In this document: in pieces, positions 12,745 to 19,410 of the stretch
Layout: every line of letters begins with the position of its first letter
How positions within the stretch are numbered: position 1 is the stretch's first letter
Assembly (NCBI GenBank): GCA_959602365.1
Contig: CAUGSS010000048.1
Coordinates: forward strand, 1 to 19,410
DNA: 19,410 nt
Origin: an uncultured Eubacteriales bacterium
Lineage (GTDB): Bacteria; Bacillota; Clostridia; Oscillospirales; Oscillospiraceae
Reading direction: 5' to 3'
The notes under the pieces: model-generated
Database searches by the model: none
Told to the model about the DNA's origin: nothing
What the model saw: only the letters and a program-made list of their open reading frames with translations
Program-made: the position numbers and the translations under genes

Positions 12745-13605
12745 TTATCCCAGGAAATAGTCCATATCGGACACAGACAGGCCGCTCTGGAGGCAGGCGT
12801 TGATGCCGTACCCCACCACCTTGGCCAGCTCGGTGACCAGGGTGTCCACGTCTTTCGGGGTGACCAGCACCTGGGCCAGCTCCCCCTCCGCCGGGCCGCC
12901 GAACTCCCGGGCCAGGGTGGCGCCGTCCACCACCGTGGGCACCCCCAGGGCGATGACCGGCACCCCCAGGGTATCCCGGTTCAGAGCGGTGCGGGCGTTG
13001 CCCACGCCGGAGCCCGGGGTGATGCCGGTGTCGGCGATCTGGACTGTGGTGCACAGCCGGCGCACGCTCCGGGCGGCCAGGGCGTCCACCGCCAGAATAA
13101 AACCGGGCCGGATCCGGTCGCTGACCGCCCGCACCAGCTCGCCGCTCTCCACCCCGGTGGTGCCCAGCACCCCGGCGGCCAGGGCGGCCACCGGGAAGAA
13201 GGAGCCGAACTGCTCCGGGTCCCGGTGGGTCAGGTGCCGGGTGACCAGCACATGGTCGGCGCATCTGGGGCCGATGGCGTCCGGGGTGACGCTGCGGTTG
13301 CCCAGCCCCACCACCAGGGCCTCTCCGGTGCGCTCCCGGGGCAGCAGCCGCCCCAGGCAGCTGCCCACCGCCTCCACCGCCCGGGGCAGGGCGTCGGTGC
13401 CTGCGGTGCGGTAGTCGCTCAGGTCCAGGGTGAGATAGGTGCCCCGGGGCTTGCCCAGGGCCTGCTCTCCCTCCTGGGTCAGAATGCGTACCTCGGTGAC
13501 GCCGAACCCCGCCACCTCCTCCTGCCGGGTCTCCACCCCGGCCACCCGGCCGCCGCTCTCCAGCGCCCCGGATTCCAGGGCCAGGTCGGTCCGTATCTGG
13601 GCCAT
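12745..13605 (-). CDS. gpr: GPR germination protease (spore protease)
   Basis: This protease degrades small acid-soluble spore proteins at germination; it is made as a zymogen inside the forespore. The product is 286 aa, starting at the ATG complement of 13603-13605 with AGAGGAG upstream; the longer frame adds non-homologous sequence. It opens with IRTDLALES, the region near the zymogen self-cleavage site in this family. The catalytic aspartates are probably D109 (VTPDAIGP) and D174 (ILAVDALAARS). IADTGITPGSGVGNAR and GVPVIALGVPTVVD are family blocks. The C-terminal VTPKDVDTLVTELAKVVGYGINACLQ is complete. It is shorter than Bacillus GPR (about 370 aa), mostly by less N-terminal and internal sequence. 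The 5' leader holds a 7-bp GGGGGAC/GTCCCCC hairpin (13623-13641). I see no clear sigma-G promoter. Confidence 0.95.
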   Translation of the reverse strand: MAQIRTDLALESGALESGGRVAGVETRQEEVAGFGVTEVRILTQEGEQALGKPRGTYLTLDLSDYRTAGTDALPRAVEAVGSCLGRLLPRERTGEALVVGLGNRSVTPDAIGPRCADHVLVTRHLTHRDPEQFGSFFPVAALAAGVLGTTGVESGELVRAVSDRIRPGFILAVDALAARSVRRLCTTVQIADTGITPGSGVGNARTALNRDTLGVPVIALGVPTVVDGATLAREFGGPAEGELAQVLVTPKDVDTLVTELAKVVGYGINACLQSGLSVSDMDYFLG

Positions 13606-13729
13606 TGACAGCACTCCTCTCCGGGGGACGGCATGTCCCCCATATCTTGTAGTGAAAAAACCAAGCTCTCCCAGTATTTGCGCTTTCGTGGGAAAGATGC
13701 GGAAGGCGGAAATTTTTTTGAAAAAAACA

Positions 13730-13758
13730 TTGCTTTTTTGGCCAGGGAGTGCTAAAAT
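13730..13758 (+). promoter_or_regulatory. rpsT promoter
   Basis: TTGCTT (13730-13735), 17 bp, then TAAAAT (13753-13758) preceded by TGC, an extended -10. The leader to the start codon is about 110 nt and includes a CACGGG/CCCGTG hairpin (13832-13848). Confidence 0.75.
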
Positions 13759-13875
13759 ACATATCTGCACGGGTATCTCGTGCTCTGAACGCAAAGAACT
13801 GCTCCAGGCAGTTTCGGCGCTCCGCGCCGTTCACGGGCCTGCCCCGTGGAAGTTTAGTATGAGGAGGTGTTTGGT

Positions 13876-14142
13876 TTGCCGAATATCAAGTCCGCCAAGA
13901 AGCGCGTTCTGGTCATCAACACCAAGACCGCTCAGAACCGCGCTGCCAAGTCTGCGCTGAAGACCGAGCTGAAGAAGTTTGACGCCGCCGCGACCGAGGG
14001 CACCAGGGCTGAGGCTGAGGCCGCCTACAAGGTGGCTGTCAAGGCCGTCGACAAGGCCGCTGCCAAGGGCCTGATCCATGCCAACAAGGCCGCCCGCAAG
14101 AAGAGCCAGCTGACCATCAAGCTGAATGCCGTCGCTGAGTAA
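13876..14142 (+). CDS. rpsT: 30S ribosomal protein S20
   Basis: This 88-aa primary 16S rRNA-binding protein of the small subunit begins MPNIKSAKKRVLVINTKTAQNRAAKSALKTELKKF, which is diagnostic. The start is TTG at 13876: GAGGAGGT at 13861-13868 is 7 nt upstream, and translation from the earlier GTG at 13867 would add residues not found in the family and overlap the ribosome site. A TTG start also occurs in E. coli rpsT, where it contributes to autoregulation. The C-terminus (KAARKKSQLTIKLNAVAE) is complete. The gene is divergent from gpr, the same arrangement as in Bacillus subtilis, and is ended by a terminator. Confidence 0.97.
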   Translation: MPNIKSAKKRVLVINTKTAQNRAAKSALKTELKKFDAAATEGTRAEAEAAYKVAVKAVDKAAAKGLIHANKAARKKSQLTIKLNAVAE

Positions 14143-14170
14143 TTTCGCGGAATAAGGTGCGTGTAAATAA

Positions 14171-14197
14171 CCGTCTGTCTTGGACAGGCGGTTTTTT
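14171..14197 (+). terminator. Intrinsic terminator of rpsT
   Basis: CCGTCTGTC (14171-14179) pairs with GACAGGCGG (14183-14191) around a 3-nt TTG loop, followed by six T. Confidence 0.92.
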
Positions 14198-14292
14198 ACT
14201 GCCTTTTTCCGGAAGCGGAGCTGCCGCCAGGGTGGTAAAAATCGCCGGTCCGGGATATAATGAGGATACAGTCTGCGCGAGGAGGTGCGGAG

Positions 14293-15186
14293 GTGAGGGA
14301 CAGGTTGAAAGTGATTCAGGTACATTCCAGGCCGCTGCGGTTTGTCATCCGGGTGGTCCACACTTATTTTGCCTACAATGTGCCCCGGACGGCGGCCCAG
14401 ATGAGCTATTATCTGCTGTTCTGCCTGTTCCCGGTGCTGCTGATTGTGGTCAGCACCCTGGGCCTGCTCCACCTGGATTTGGAGACGGTGCTGACCGCGG
14501 TGGAGAACCTGCCCATTCAGAGCGAGGTGCTGGAGGAGTATGTGGCCTACGTGGTGACCAACGAATCTCCGGCCATGATGTGGGCGGGGATTTTGATGGC
14601 CGTGACCGCCAGCAGCGCCGCCTTTCGGGCCCTGATGCGGGTGAGCGGGGAGATCAGCGGGCGCCCGGCCTTTCAGGGGCCGGCCATGTTCGCCGTCAGT
14701 TTCGCCATGAGCGCGGTGCTGCTGCTCACCATCTTTGTCTTTTTGGCGGCCACGGTCACCGGCCAGTGGTTTCTGAACTGGATCACCGGGCGGTTTCCCA
14801 TGGATGCCGTGGTCTGGGCGTGGCAGTGGCTGCGCTTTCCCATCCTCTTTGCGCTGGGTGTGCTGGCGCTCAGCGCCATCTATCGGGTCTGTATGAACCG
14901 GAAGGCCATGCCCGACGGCCGGGCCTGGCCCGGGGCGGTGTTCGCCTCGGTGGCGCTGGTCATCGGCACCGGCGTGTTCTCCCTGTTCATCAGCCTGTCC
15001 TCCCGCTACTCCCTGGTCTACGGCTCCCTGGCTTCGGTCATCATTCTGCTGCTGTGGCTGTTTATATGCGCCAATATTCTGGTGCTGGGAAATGTGGTCA
15101 ACTATGCCCTGGCCCTGGAGAGGAAGGGCGGGGATGGCATCCTCCTGCCCGGGGACCGAGCTGCCTTTCTGAAAAAGAGACCATAA
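14293..15186 (+). CDS. YihY/virulence factor BrkB family membrane protein
   Basis: This integral membrane protein of about 297 aa has about six hydrophobic segments: MSYYLLFCLFPVLLIVVSTLGLL, MMWAGILMAVTASSAAF, MFAVSFAMSAVLLLTIFVFLA, FPILFALGVLALSAIYRV, FASVALVIGTGVFSLFI, and SVIILLLWLFICANILVLGNVV. Family members were once called ribonuclease BN, but that activity belongs to another protein; the true role is unknown. The conserved N-terminal NVPRTAAQMSYYLLFCLFP and the C-terminal LWLFICANILVLGNVVN are characteristic. GTG at 14293 is preferred, with GGAGGT at 14281-14286. An in-frame ATG at 14260 lies within or next to a TATAAT (14256-14261) that is the likely -10 box, so it should not be in the message. 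No neighbour suggests a function. Confidence 0.88.
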   Translation: MRDRLKVIQVHSRPLRFVIRVVHTYFAYNVPRTAAQMSYYLLFCLFPVLLIVVSTLGLLHLDLETVLTAVENLPIQSEVLEEYVAYVVTNESPAMMWAGILMAVTASSAAFRALMRVSGEISGRPAFQGPAMFAVSFAMSAVLLLTIFVFLAATVTGQWFLNWITGRFPMDAVVWAWQWLRFPILFALGVLALSAIYRVCMNRKAMPDGRAWPGAVFASVALVIGTGVFSLFISLSSRYSLVYGSLASVIILLLWLFICANILVLGNVVNYALALERKGGDGILLPGDRAAFLKKRP

Positions 15187-15226
15187 TTCTTTCATCTAAT
15201 TCTAATCTGACTTAATGCCCGTTTCA

Positions 15227-15255
15227 TTGAACTTCGGCTTGGGGTGGGGTAAAAT
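15227..15255 (+). promoter_or_regulatory. Promoter of ybjN-like gene 1
   Basis: TTGAAC (15227-15232), 17 bp, TAAAAT (15250-15255). The leader is about 27 nt. Confidence 0.75.
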
Positions 15256-15288
15256 ACTGCCAACAAGAAAGGAAGCGGGGTGTTTTTC

Positions 15289-15702
15289 GTGGCGAACTAC
15301 AAGAATCTGTTTATGCGGCACATGGACCGCAACAACATCAAGTACACCGATGTCAGGGAAAACGTGGTGCGGGTGGTCTACACCGGCGACAACCTGAGGA
15401 CCATCCCGGTCTTTGTCTTCTTTGACGCGGAGGGTGATCCGCTGGTCTCCTTCAAGTGCTGGGAGATTGCCAACTTCAAGAATGAGAAGATGGCCGCCGG
15501 CATCATCGCCTGCAACGAGCTGAACAACAAGTACCGCTGGGTCAAGTTCTATCTGGACGATGACAGCGACGTGGTGGCCCAGATCGACGCCTATGTGGAC
15601 GATGAGACCTGCGGCGGCGAGTGTCTCAGCCTGGTGCGGCGGATGGTGAACATTGTGGACGGTGGATATCCCACCCTGATGCAGGCGCTGATTGCCCATT
15701 GA
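15289..15702 (+). CDS. YbjN-like domain protein, paralogue 1
   Basis: This soluble 137-aa protein resembles the YbjN family, whose fold is like type III secretion chaperones and whose role is unclear. It has no signal peptide or membrane segment. Recognisable parts are IPVFVFFDAEGDPLVSFKCW (about 39-58), the ACNELNNKYRWVKFYLDDDSDVVAQIDAYVD block (about 73-103) and a C-terminal VRRMVNIVDGGYPTLMQAL. Two cysteines flank GGE (CGGEC). The start is uncertain: GTG at 15280 or GTG at 15289. I choose 15289 because the paralogue has GAGGTG at the matching distance, while its earlier GTG lacks a ribosome site. It has its own promoter and is 57 bp ahead of its near-copy. Confidence 0.8.
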   Translation: MANYKNLFMRHMDRNNIKYTDVRENVVRVVYTGDNLRTIPVFVFFDAEGDPLVSFKCWEIANFKNEKMAAGIIACNELNNKYRWVKFYLDDDSDVVAQIDAYVDDETCGGECLSLVRRMVNIVDGGYPTLMQALIAH

Positions 15703-15727
15703 CGTTCCCGATTCATTAGGGTAGAAT
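15699..15727 (+). promoter_or_regulatory. Promoter of ybjN-like gene 2
   Basis: TTGACG (15699-15704), 17 bp, TAGAAT (15722-15727). The -35 box overlaps the stop codon of paralogue 1, so the second copy can be transcribed on its own. Confidence 0.7.
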
Positions 15728-15758
15728 AATCTTATCAAAACTGAGCGAGGTGTTTTTC

Positions 15759-16169
15759 GTGGCGAATTACAAAAATCTGTTTATGCGGTACATGGACCGC
15801 AACAACATCAAGTACACCGATGTCAAGGAAAACGTCGTGAAGGTTGTCTACACCGGCGACAATCTGAAGACCATTCCGGTCTTTGTCTTCTTTGACGCGG
15901 ACGGCGATCCGCTGGTCTCCTTCAAGTGCTGGGAGATTGCCAATTTCAAGGATGAGAAGATGGCCGGCGGCGTGATTGCCTGCAATCAGCTCAACAAGGA
16001 GTACCGCTGGGTCAAGTTCTACCTGGACGACGACAGCGACGTGGTGGCCCAGATCGACGCCTATGTGGACGAGGAGACCTGCGGCAGCGAGTGCACCAAC
16101 CTGGTCAAGCGGATGGTGAACATCGTGGACGACGGCTATCCCACTTTCATGCGGGCCATGTGGGCATAA
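15759..16169 (+). CDS. YbjN-like domain protein, paralogue 2
   Basis: This 136-aa protein is a close tandem copy of the preceding gene; most residues are identical and DNA similarity starts in the ribosome-site region (GAGGTGTTTTTCGTGGCGAA). Start GTG 15759 with GAGGTG at 15747-15752. Differences cluster at the two ends of the C-terminal half (CGSECTNLVKRMVNIVDDGYPTFMRAMWA against CGGECLSLVRRMVNIVDGGYPTLMQALIAH), while RWVKFYLDDDSDVVAQIDAYVD is unchanged. Retention of both reading frames and mostly silent DNA differences suggest both are functional. Own promoter upstream; no clear T-tailed terminator follows, only a run of hairpins. Confidence 0.85.
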   Translation: MANYKNLFMRYMDRNNIKYTDVKENVVKVVYTGDNLKTIPVFVFFDADGDPLVSFKCWEIANFKDEKMAGGVIACNQLNKEYRWVKFYLDDDSDVVAQIDAYVDEETCGSECTNLVKRMVNIVDDGYPTFMRAMWA

Positions 16170-16178
16170 AATGATTCC

Positions 16179-16320
16179 CGAAAATGCAAAGCATTTTCGA
16201 GAGGGGAAGTAGCCTGCTGCAGCGCACATCGTCGCCGTAAGCTGAATATCATGTGCCCGGCCGCATGCGGCCGGGCACATCGCTGGGCGGGCGCGCCGCA
16301 ACAGATATTGCGGCGCGCCC
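16179..16320. other. Cluster of three strong hairpins in a convergent intergenic region
   Basis: Hairpin 1 is CGAAAATGC AAA GCATTTTCG (16179-16199). Hairpin 2 is a perfect 30-bp palindrome (16251-16280) opening ATGTGCCCGG. Hairpin 3 is a perfect 13-bp stem, GGGCGCGCCGCAA (16289-16301) with TTGCGGCGCGCCC (16308-16320). ATGTGC at 16251 can pair either with GCACAT in hairpin 2 (16275-16280) or with GCACAT at 16224-16229, so two structures compete. None has a good T-tail. The region separates ybjN paralogue 2 from the convergent HD gene and may stop transcription from both sides. Confidence 0.7.
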
Positions 16321-16356
16321 GTTCTCTGCGTCTTTTGGGGTGTGGCTCCAGCTGGG

Positions 16357-16866
16357 TCACGCCTCCTCCAGGCTGAACATGTCCCGGCCCAGGGCGGTGC
16401 CCGCCTTGGTGCGGAAGATCCGCTCCAAGGCGGTTTTCACAGCGGAAACAGGGGCGTTGTCCTCATAGAGGTTGACCAGAAAATCCGCCTCCACCAAAAT
16501 CTGATGATCCAGCCCCTGTATGTCCGTATAGGTGTGGTGGTGGCCCACCAGCCAGCACACCCGGTCGATGACCGCTGGGGCGAACTCCAGCTCCTTGAGC
16601 AGTGCCCGGGCGTACATGGGGCCGTGCTCCTCCTGGAGTTTGCCGTTACAGCGGCCCAGCTCCGCCTCGCAGGGGCGGATGGCGATGTCGTGGACCAGGG
16701 CGGCGGCTTCCAGGGTGAAGAGGGTTTTTCCATCCAGCCCCTCCAGCAGCCCAATGGCCCGGGCCAGGTCGTGGACCTTGACAAAGTGCTGAATGCGTCG
16801 GGGATCCCCGGCGTCAAAGGCGGTCATGGCGGCCAGCAGGCGGGCCAGGGCGCGGTCAGAATCCAT
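16357..16866 (-). CDS. HD-domain protein (putative phosphohydrolase)
   Basis: This soluble 169-aa protein has the metal-binding residues of an HD domain: H27 (RIQHFVKVHDLA), H59-D60 (ALVHDIAI), the histidine cluster HHHTY at 109-113, and D128 (VEADFLVNLYED). The family hydrolyses phosphate esters or nucleotides, but the substrate cannot be read here. Start is the ATG complement of 16864-16866, with AAAGG about 10 nt upstream. A single-domain, stand-alone HD protein of this size is common in Clostridia. It is transcribed convergently toward the ybjN pair and divergently from the glyS T-box unit. A TTGGCC-18-TACAAT promoter precedes it. Confidence 0.85.
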   Translation of the reverse strand: MDSDRALARLLAAMTAFDAGDPRRIQHFVKVHDLARAIGLLEGLDGKTLFTLEAAALVHDIAIRPCEAELGRCNGKLQEEHGPMYARALLKELEFAPAVIDRVCWLVGHHHTYTDIQGLDHQILVEADFLVNLYEDNAPVSAVKTALERIFRTKAGTALGRDMFSLEEA

Positions 16867-16898
16867 CTTATCACAACCTTTGTATCAGATGATGCCCC

Positions 16899-16928
16899 AT
16901 TGTACCACGGCGGCGGGGAAAAGGCCAA
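16899..16928 (-). promoter_or_regulatory. Promoter of the HD-domain gene
   Basis: On the minus strand TTGGCC (16928-16923), 18 bp, TACAAT (16904-16899). The leader is about 25-30 nt. Confidence 0.55.
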
Positions 16929-17077
16929 CCCCCTGAGACGTGCTGTCCCCCGCCATGCCTGTCTGATGCGCGCCGTTCCTTTATCCTAACATCCTGCGGG
17001 CGCGGAACGGTGACTGCCCCGGGCCGATGGGGAGGAGCCGTTCTGGCTGCCGGAGCGGACGGCGGCGGAGAAACGCC

Positions 17078-17106
17078 TTGACGGCGGGTCAAATCTGTGG
17101 TATAGT
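17078..17106 (+). promoter_or_regulatory. Promoter of the glyS leader
   Basis: TTGACG (17078-17083), 17 bp, TATAGT (17101-17106). The predicted start is near 17113. The stretch from 16930 to here shows no other gene or motif I can support. Confidence 0.75.
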
Positions 17107-17112
17107 CCTCCC

Positions 17113-17382
17113 ATACCAGAAGGCGACGACGGGGAATCGTCCGCCGGTTCCGGGCTCAGAGAGCGGCCGTTTGCTGCAAGGCCGACCCGGACGGCGGGAC
17201 AGGGCGCCCCATCAGCCGCAGCCCGAACGATGCTGAGTCCAGTAGGCGCTGCCGGAGTCATTCCCCGTTACCGGAATCAAGAGCGCGGCCCTCTGCGCAG
17301 CGGGCCGAATTCAGGTGGCACCACGGATTTTGTCAAAGTTCGCCCTGAGTCTTTTCCCAAAGGCTCAGGGCGTTTTAATTTT
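17113..17382 (+). promoter_or_regulatory. T-box leader controlling glyS
   Basis: This T-box should read tRNA-Gly: the candidate specifier GGC (17245-17247) lies in GTAGGCGCTGCCGGAGTC, positioned like the Thr specifier of the thrS leader. The T-box core is AGGTGGCACCACGG (17313-17326). The terminator stem CGCCCTGAG (17341-17349) / CTCAGGGCG (17364-17372), with extra inner pairs CTTT/AAAG, is followed by TTTTAATTTT. The bulge reads UGGC, where the last base normally pairs with the tRNA discriminator; U at position 73 of tRNA-Gly would call for A. This mismatch is odd, but the identification stands on the other parts. Confidence 0.92.
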
Positions 17383-17425
17383 GAGGGACGCGGCAGCCAG
17401 CCGCGGCTGAAAGGATGATTGAGCA

Positions 17426-18856
17426 ATGAAAAACACCGAGAAAACCATGGAAAAGCTGGTGACCCTGTGCAAGGGCCGGGGCTTCATTTTTGCCGGCAGC
17501 GAGATCTACGGCGGCCTGGCCAACACCTGGGACTACGGCCCCCTGGGCGTGGAGCTGAAGAACAATGTCAAGCGGGCCTGGTGGAAGAAGTTCGTCCAGG
17601 AGAACCCCTATAACGTGGGGCTGGACGCCGCCATCCTGATGAATCCCCAGACCTGGGTGGCCTCGGGCCATCTGGCGGGCTTCAGCGACCCGCTGATGGA
17701 CTGCAAGCAGTGCCACGAGCGCTTCCGGGCCGACAAGCTGATCGAGGACTGGTGCGCCGAAAACGGCGTGGAGCTGGAGAAACCCATCGACGCCTTCTCC
17801 CAGAACGAGATGGCCGATTTCATTGAGGCCCACCAGATTCCCTGCCCCACCTGCGGCAAGCACGACTGGACCGACATCCGCCAGTTCAACCTGATGTTCA
17901 AGACCTTCCAGGGGGTCACCGAGGACGCCAAGAACACCGTCTACCTGCGGCCGGAGACCGCCCAGGGCATCTTCGTCAACTTCCCCAACATCCAGCGCAC
18001 CACCCGCAAGAAGCTGCCTTTCGGCGTCTGCCAGATCGGCAAGAGCTTCCGCAACGAGATCACCCCGGGCAACTTCACCTTCCGCACCCGGGAGTTTGAG
18101 CAGATGGAGCTGGAGTTCTTCTGCAAGCCGGGAGAGGATCTGGAGTGGTTCCAGTACTGGCGCAACTTCTGCCGCCAGTGGCTGCTGGACCTGAACATGA
18201 CCGAGGAGAACCTGCGGCTGCGGGATCATGAGCAGGAGGAGCTGTGCTTCTACTCCAAGGCCACCACCGACTTCGAGTACCTGTTCCCCTTCGGCTGGGG
18301 CGAGCTGTGGGGCGTGGCCGACCGCACCGACTACGACCTGACCCAGCACCAGAACACCTCCGGCAAGGACCTGACCTATTTCGATCAGGAGAGCGGCGAG
18401 CACATCGTCCCCTATGTCATCGAGCCCTCCCTGGGCGCCGACCGGGTCACCCTGGCCTTCCTCTGCGACGCCTATGACGAGGAGGTCGTGGGCCAGGACA
18501 AGAAGGGCAACGACGACATCCGGGTGGTGCTCCACCTCCACCCCGCCCTGGCCCCCTTCAAGGCGGCGGTGCTCCCCCTGAGCAAGAAGCTGGCCCCCAA
18601 GGCCCAGGAGATCTACAGCCAGCTGAGCAAGTATTTCATGGTGGATTACGACGATGCCGGCAGCATCGGCAAGCGCTACCGCCGGGAGGACGAGATCGGC
18701 ACCCCCTACTGCATCACCGTGGACTTCCAGACCGTGGGCGATGAGAACACCCCTGCCGACAACGCCGTCACCATCCGGGACCGGGACACCATGGAGCAGG
18801 TGCGTGTGCCCATCGATCAGCTGAAGAACTGGCTGGAGGAGCGGGTGACCTTCTGA
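17426..18856 (+). CDS. glyS: Glycine--tRNA ligase (single-chain, eukaryote/archaea-like type)
   Basis: This class II synthetase charges tRNA-Gly; it is 476 aa long and of the homodimeric type, not the alpha2-beta2 GlyQS type. The N-terminus FIFAGSEIYGGLANTWDYGPLG is diagnostic. A zinc-like knuckle uses C93/C96 (CKQC) and C140/C143 (CPTC). Motif 2 is FRNEITPGNFTFRTREFEQMELEFF (208-232) and motif 3 is IEPSLGADRVTLAFL. The C-terminal anticodon domain (VVLHLHPALAPFKAAVLPL to the end) is complete. The start is ATG 17426, with only a weak site (GAAAGGATG, 17409-17417). A small CGCGGC/GCCGCG hairpin lies at 17389-17405. Expression is controlled by the upstream T-box. The last 61 coding bases are duplicated 215 bp downstream. 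Confidence 0.97.
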   Translation: MKNTEKTMEKLVTLCKGRGFIFAGSEIYGGLANTWDYGPLGVELKNNVKRAWWKKFVQENPYNVGLDAAILMNPQTWVASGHLAGFSDPLMDCKQCHERFRADKLIEDWCAENGVELEKPIDAFSQNEMADFIEAHQIPCPTCGKHDWTDIRQFNLMFKTFQGVTEDAKNTVYLRPETAQGIFVNFPNIQRTTRKKLPFGVCQIGKSFRNEITPGNFTFRTREFEQMELEFFCKPGEDLEWFQYWRNFCRQWLLDLNMTEENLRLRDHEQEELCFYSKATTDFEYLFPFGWGELWGVADRTDYDLTQHQNTSGKDLTYFDQESGEHIVPYVIEPSLGADRVTLAFLCDAYDEEVVGQDKKGNDDIRVVLHLHPALAPFKAAVLPLSKKLAPKAQEIYSQLSKYFMVDYDDAGSIGKRYRREDEIGTPYCITVDFQTVGDENTPADNAVTIRDRDTMEQVRVPIDQLKNWLEERVTF

Positions 18857-18888
18857 TCTCCGCCAGACCGTCCCGGCGCCTGCTCCAT
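18796..18888 (+). repeat. Direct repeat, copy 1 (glyS 3' end)
   Basis: This 93-bp segment spans the last 20 codons and stop of glyS plus 32 bp of downstream sequence. It recurs at an offset of 215 bp with a single mismatch (18861 against 19076). Confidence 0.95.
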
Positions 18889-19010
18889 GCCCGCCGCGCA
18901 GCGGCGTCCAAGCGGTTTGCGGAGCAAACCCTTGCCCCCGGCGGAATTCACTTCCGACGGGGGAAGTGAAACTGCCCAGGGTTCCCAAGGGGCGGCCGCC
19001 CCTTGGGAGT
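18889..19010. repeat. Hairpin-rich 122-bp insert between glyS 3'-end copies
   Basis: It contains GGTTTGC/GCAAACC, TTCACTTCC/GGAAGTGAA (18949-18970), and a perfect 26-bp palindrome at 18983-19008 opening TCCCAAGGGGCGG. No coding capacity is evident. Its compact stems suggest a small non-autonomous repeat element that arrived together with the duplication. Confidence 0.7.
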
Positions 19011-19103
19011 GCAGGTGCGTGTGCCCATCGATCAGCTGAAGAACTGGCTGGAGGAGCGGGTGACCTTCTGATCTCGGCCAGACCGTCCCGGCGCCTGCTC
19101 CAT
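19011..19103 (+). pseudogene. Duplicated 3' fragment of glyS
   Basis: This is a 93-bp near-identical copy of the glyS terminus (residues QVRVPIDQLKNWLEERVTF and stop) without upstream coding sequence or start. It is a non-functional fragment, and its one-mismatch identity indicates a recent origin. Confidence 0.9.
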
Positions 19104-19198
19104 TCTGAACCCGCCCGTGGGCCCCGCCTGCCTGCCGGTCGGTCTCTCCGGGCCCCAGGATGGCTGTCGGCGGGGTCCCCTGGGTGCCCCTCTGTCCC

Positions 19199-19410
19199 TG
19201 TCATCCTGAGCGGAGCGAAGGATCTTCTTCCGGATTGCTCCCGGTTGGGTGGGGAAAGATCCTTCGTCGCTGACGCTCCTCAGGATGACACGGGGAAGGG
19301 CTGCACCTCCTCAGGATGACACGGGGAAGGGCTGCACCTCCTCAGGATGACACGGGGAAGGGCTGCACCTCCTCAGGATGACACGGAGGAGGGCCGTGCT
19401 CCCCAGGATG
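19199..19410. repeat. Inverted-repeat element followed by a 31-bp satellite
   Basis: The element at 19199-19290 runs from TGTCATCCTGAGCGGAGCG to CTCAGGATGACA. From 19290 a 31-bp unit (ACGGGGAAGGGCTGCACC, then TCCTCAGGATGAC) is repeated at 19290, 19321 and 19352, with a degraded fourth cut by the window edge. The first three units are essentially identical. The region from 19104 to 19198 shows no gene. Confidence 0.9.

Noticed and set aside
16200..16290. yybP-ykoY manganese riboswitch, suggested by GGGGAAGTAGC
   Set aside because: The closing CAAGACC-type segment is missing, and the next gene on the plus strand is the separate glyS unit.

Overview
The window looks like a chromosomal segment of a GC-rich, spore-forming, anaerobic Clostridia-type Firmicute. 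A butyrate producer of the Oscillospiraceae (Flavonifractor, Lawsonibacter or Intestinimonas-like) is my best guess, from general knowledge and not from any search. The supporting features are two T-box leaders in front of aminoacyl-tRNA synthetase genes, a germination protease gene (gpr) divergent from rpsT as in Bacillus, strong AGGAGG ribosome sites, a flavoprotein-rubredoxin, and a thiolase plus CoA-transferase module typical of butyrate metabolism.

Layout. 1-200 is a degenerate 24-bp minisatellite. 272-1456 carries an orphan 124-aa protein and a flavin reductase-rubredoxin fusion. 1753-3937 is a complete threonyl-tRNA synthetase unit: promoter, T-box, thrS and terminator. 4033-4400 is a repeat island. 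4494-7567 holds a thiolase and a two-subunit CoA-transferase (ctfAB-like), each with its own promoter. 7567-8220 is a second repeat island with a 62-bp (2 x 31) minisatellite. 8246-10229 is a marR regulator plus a second CoA-transferase in one operon. 10440-11165 is a third repeat island containing a 256-bp tandem duplication. It runs straight into tatD (11246-12051). 12099-12690 holds what I judge to be two tandem paralogous small RNA genes on the minus strand. 12745-13605 is gpr (minus), divergent from rpsT (plus). Then come a YihY/BrkB-type membrane protein, two tandem YbjN-like paralogues, a stretch of strong hairpins, an HD-domain protein (minus), and a T-box-controlled glyS. The 3' end of glyS is duplicated downstream around a hairpin-rich insert. 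The window ends in another repeat island with a 31-bp satellite.

How the parts fit. The thiolase, ctfAB, marR and second CoA-transferase probably form one local acyl-CoA regulon. The marR promoter carries a 34-bp near-perfect palindrome over its start point. Its core, ATAACCAGTTAT, recurs as ATAACAAGTTAT upstream of the thiolase, and as the partial site ACAAGTTAT across the -10 region of the ctfA promoter.

The most novel-looking item is the pair of small RNA genes at 12.1-12.7 kb. Both show three direct repeats at exact 11-bp spacing, a -10 box 21 bp away, a 5' hairpin, a CU-rich anti-Shine-Dalgarno stretch and an intrinsic terminator. That architecture suggests two response-regulator-controlled, ribosome-site-targeting RNAs.
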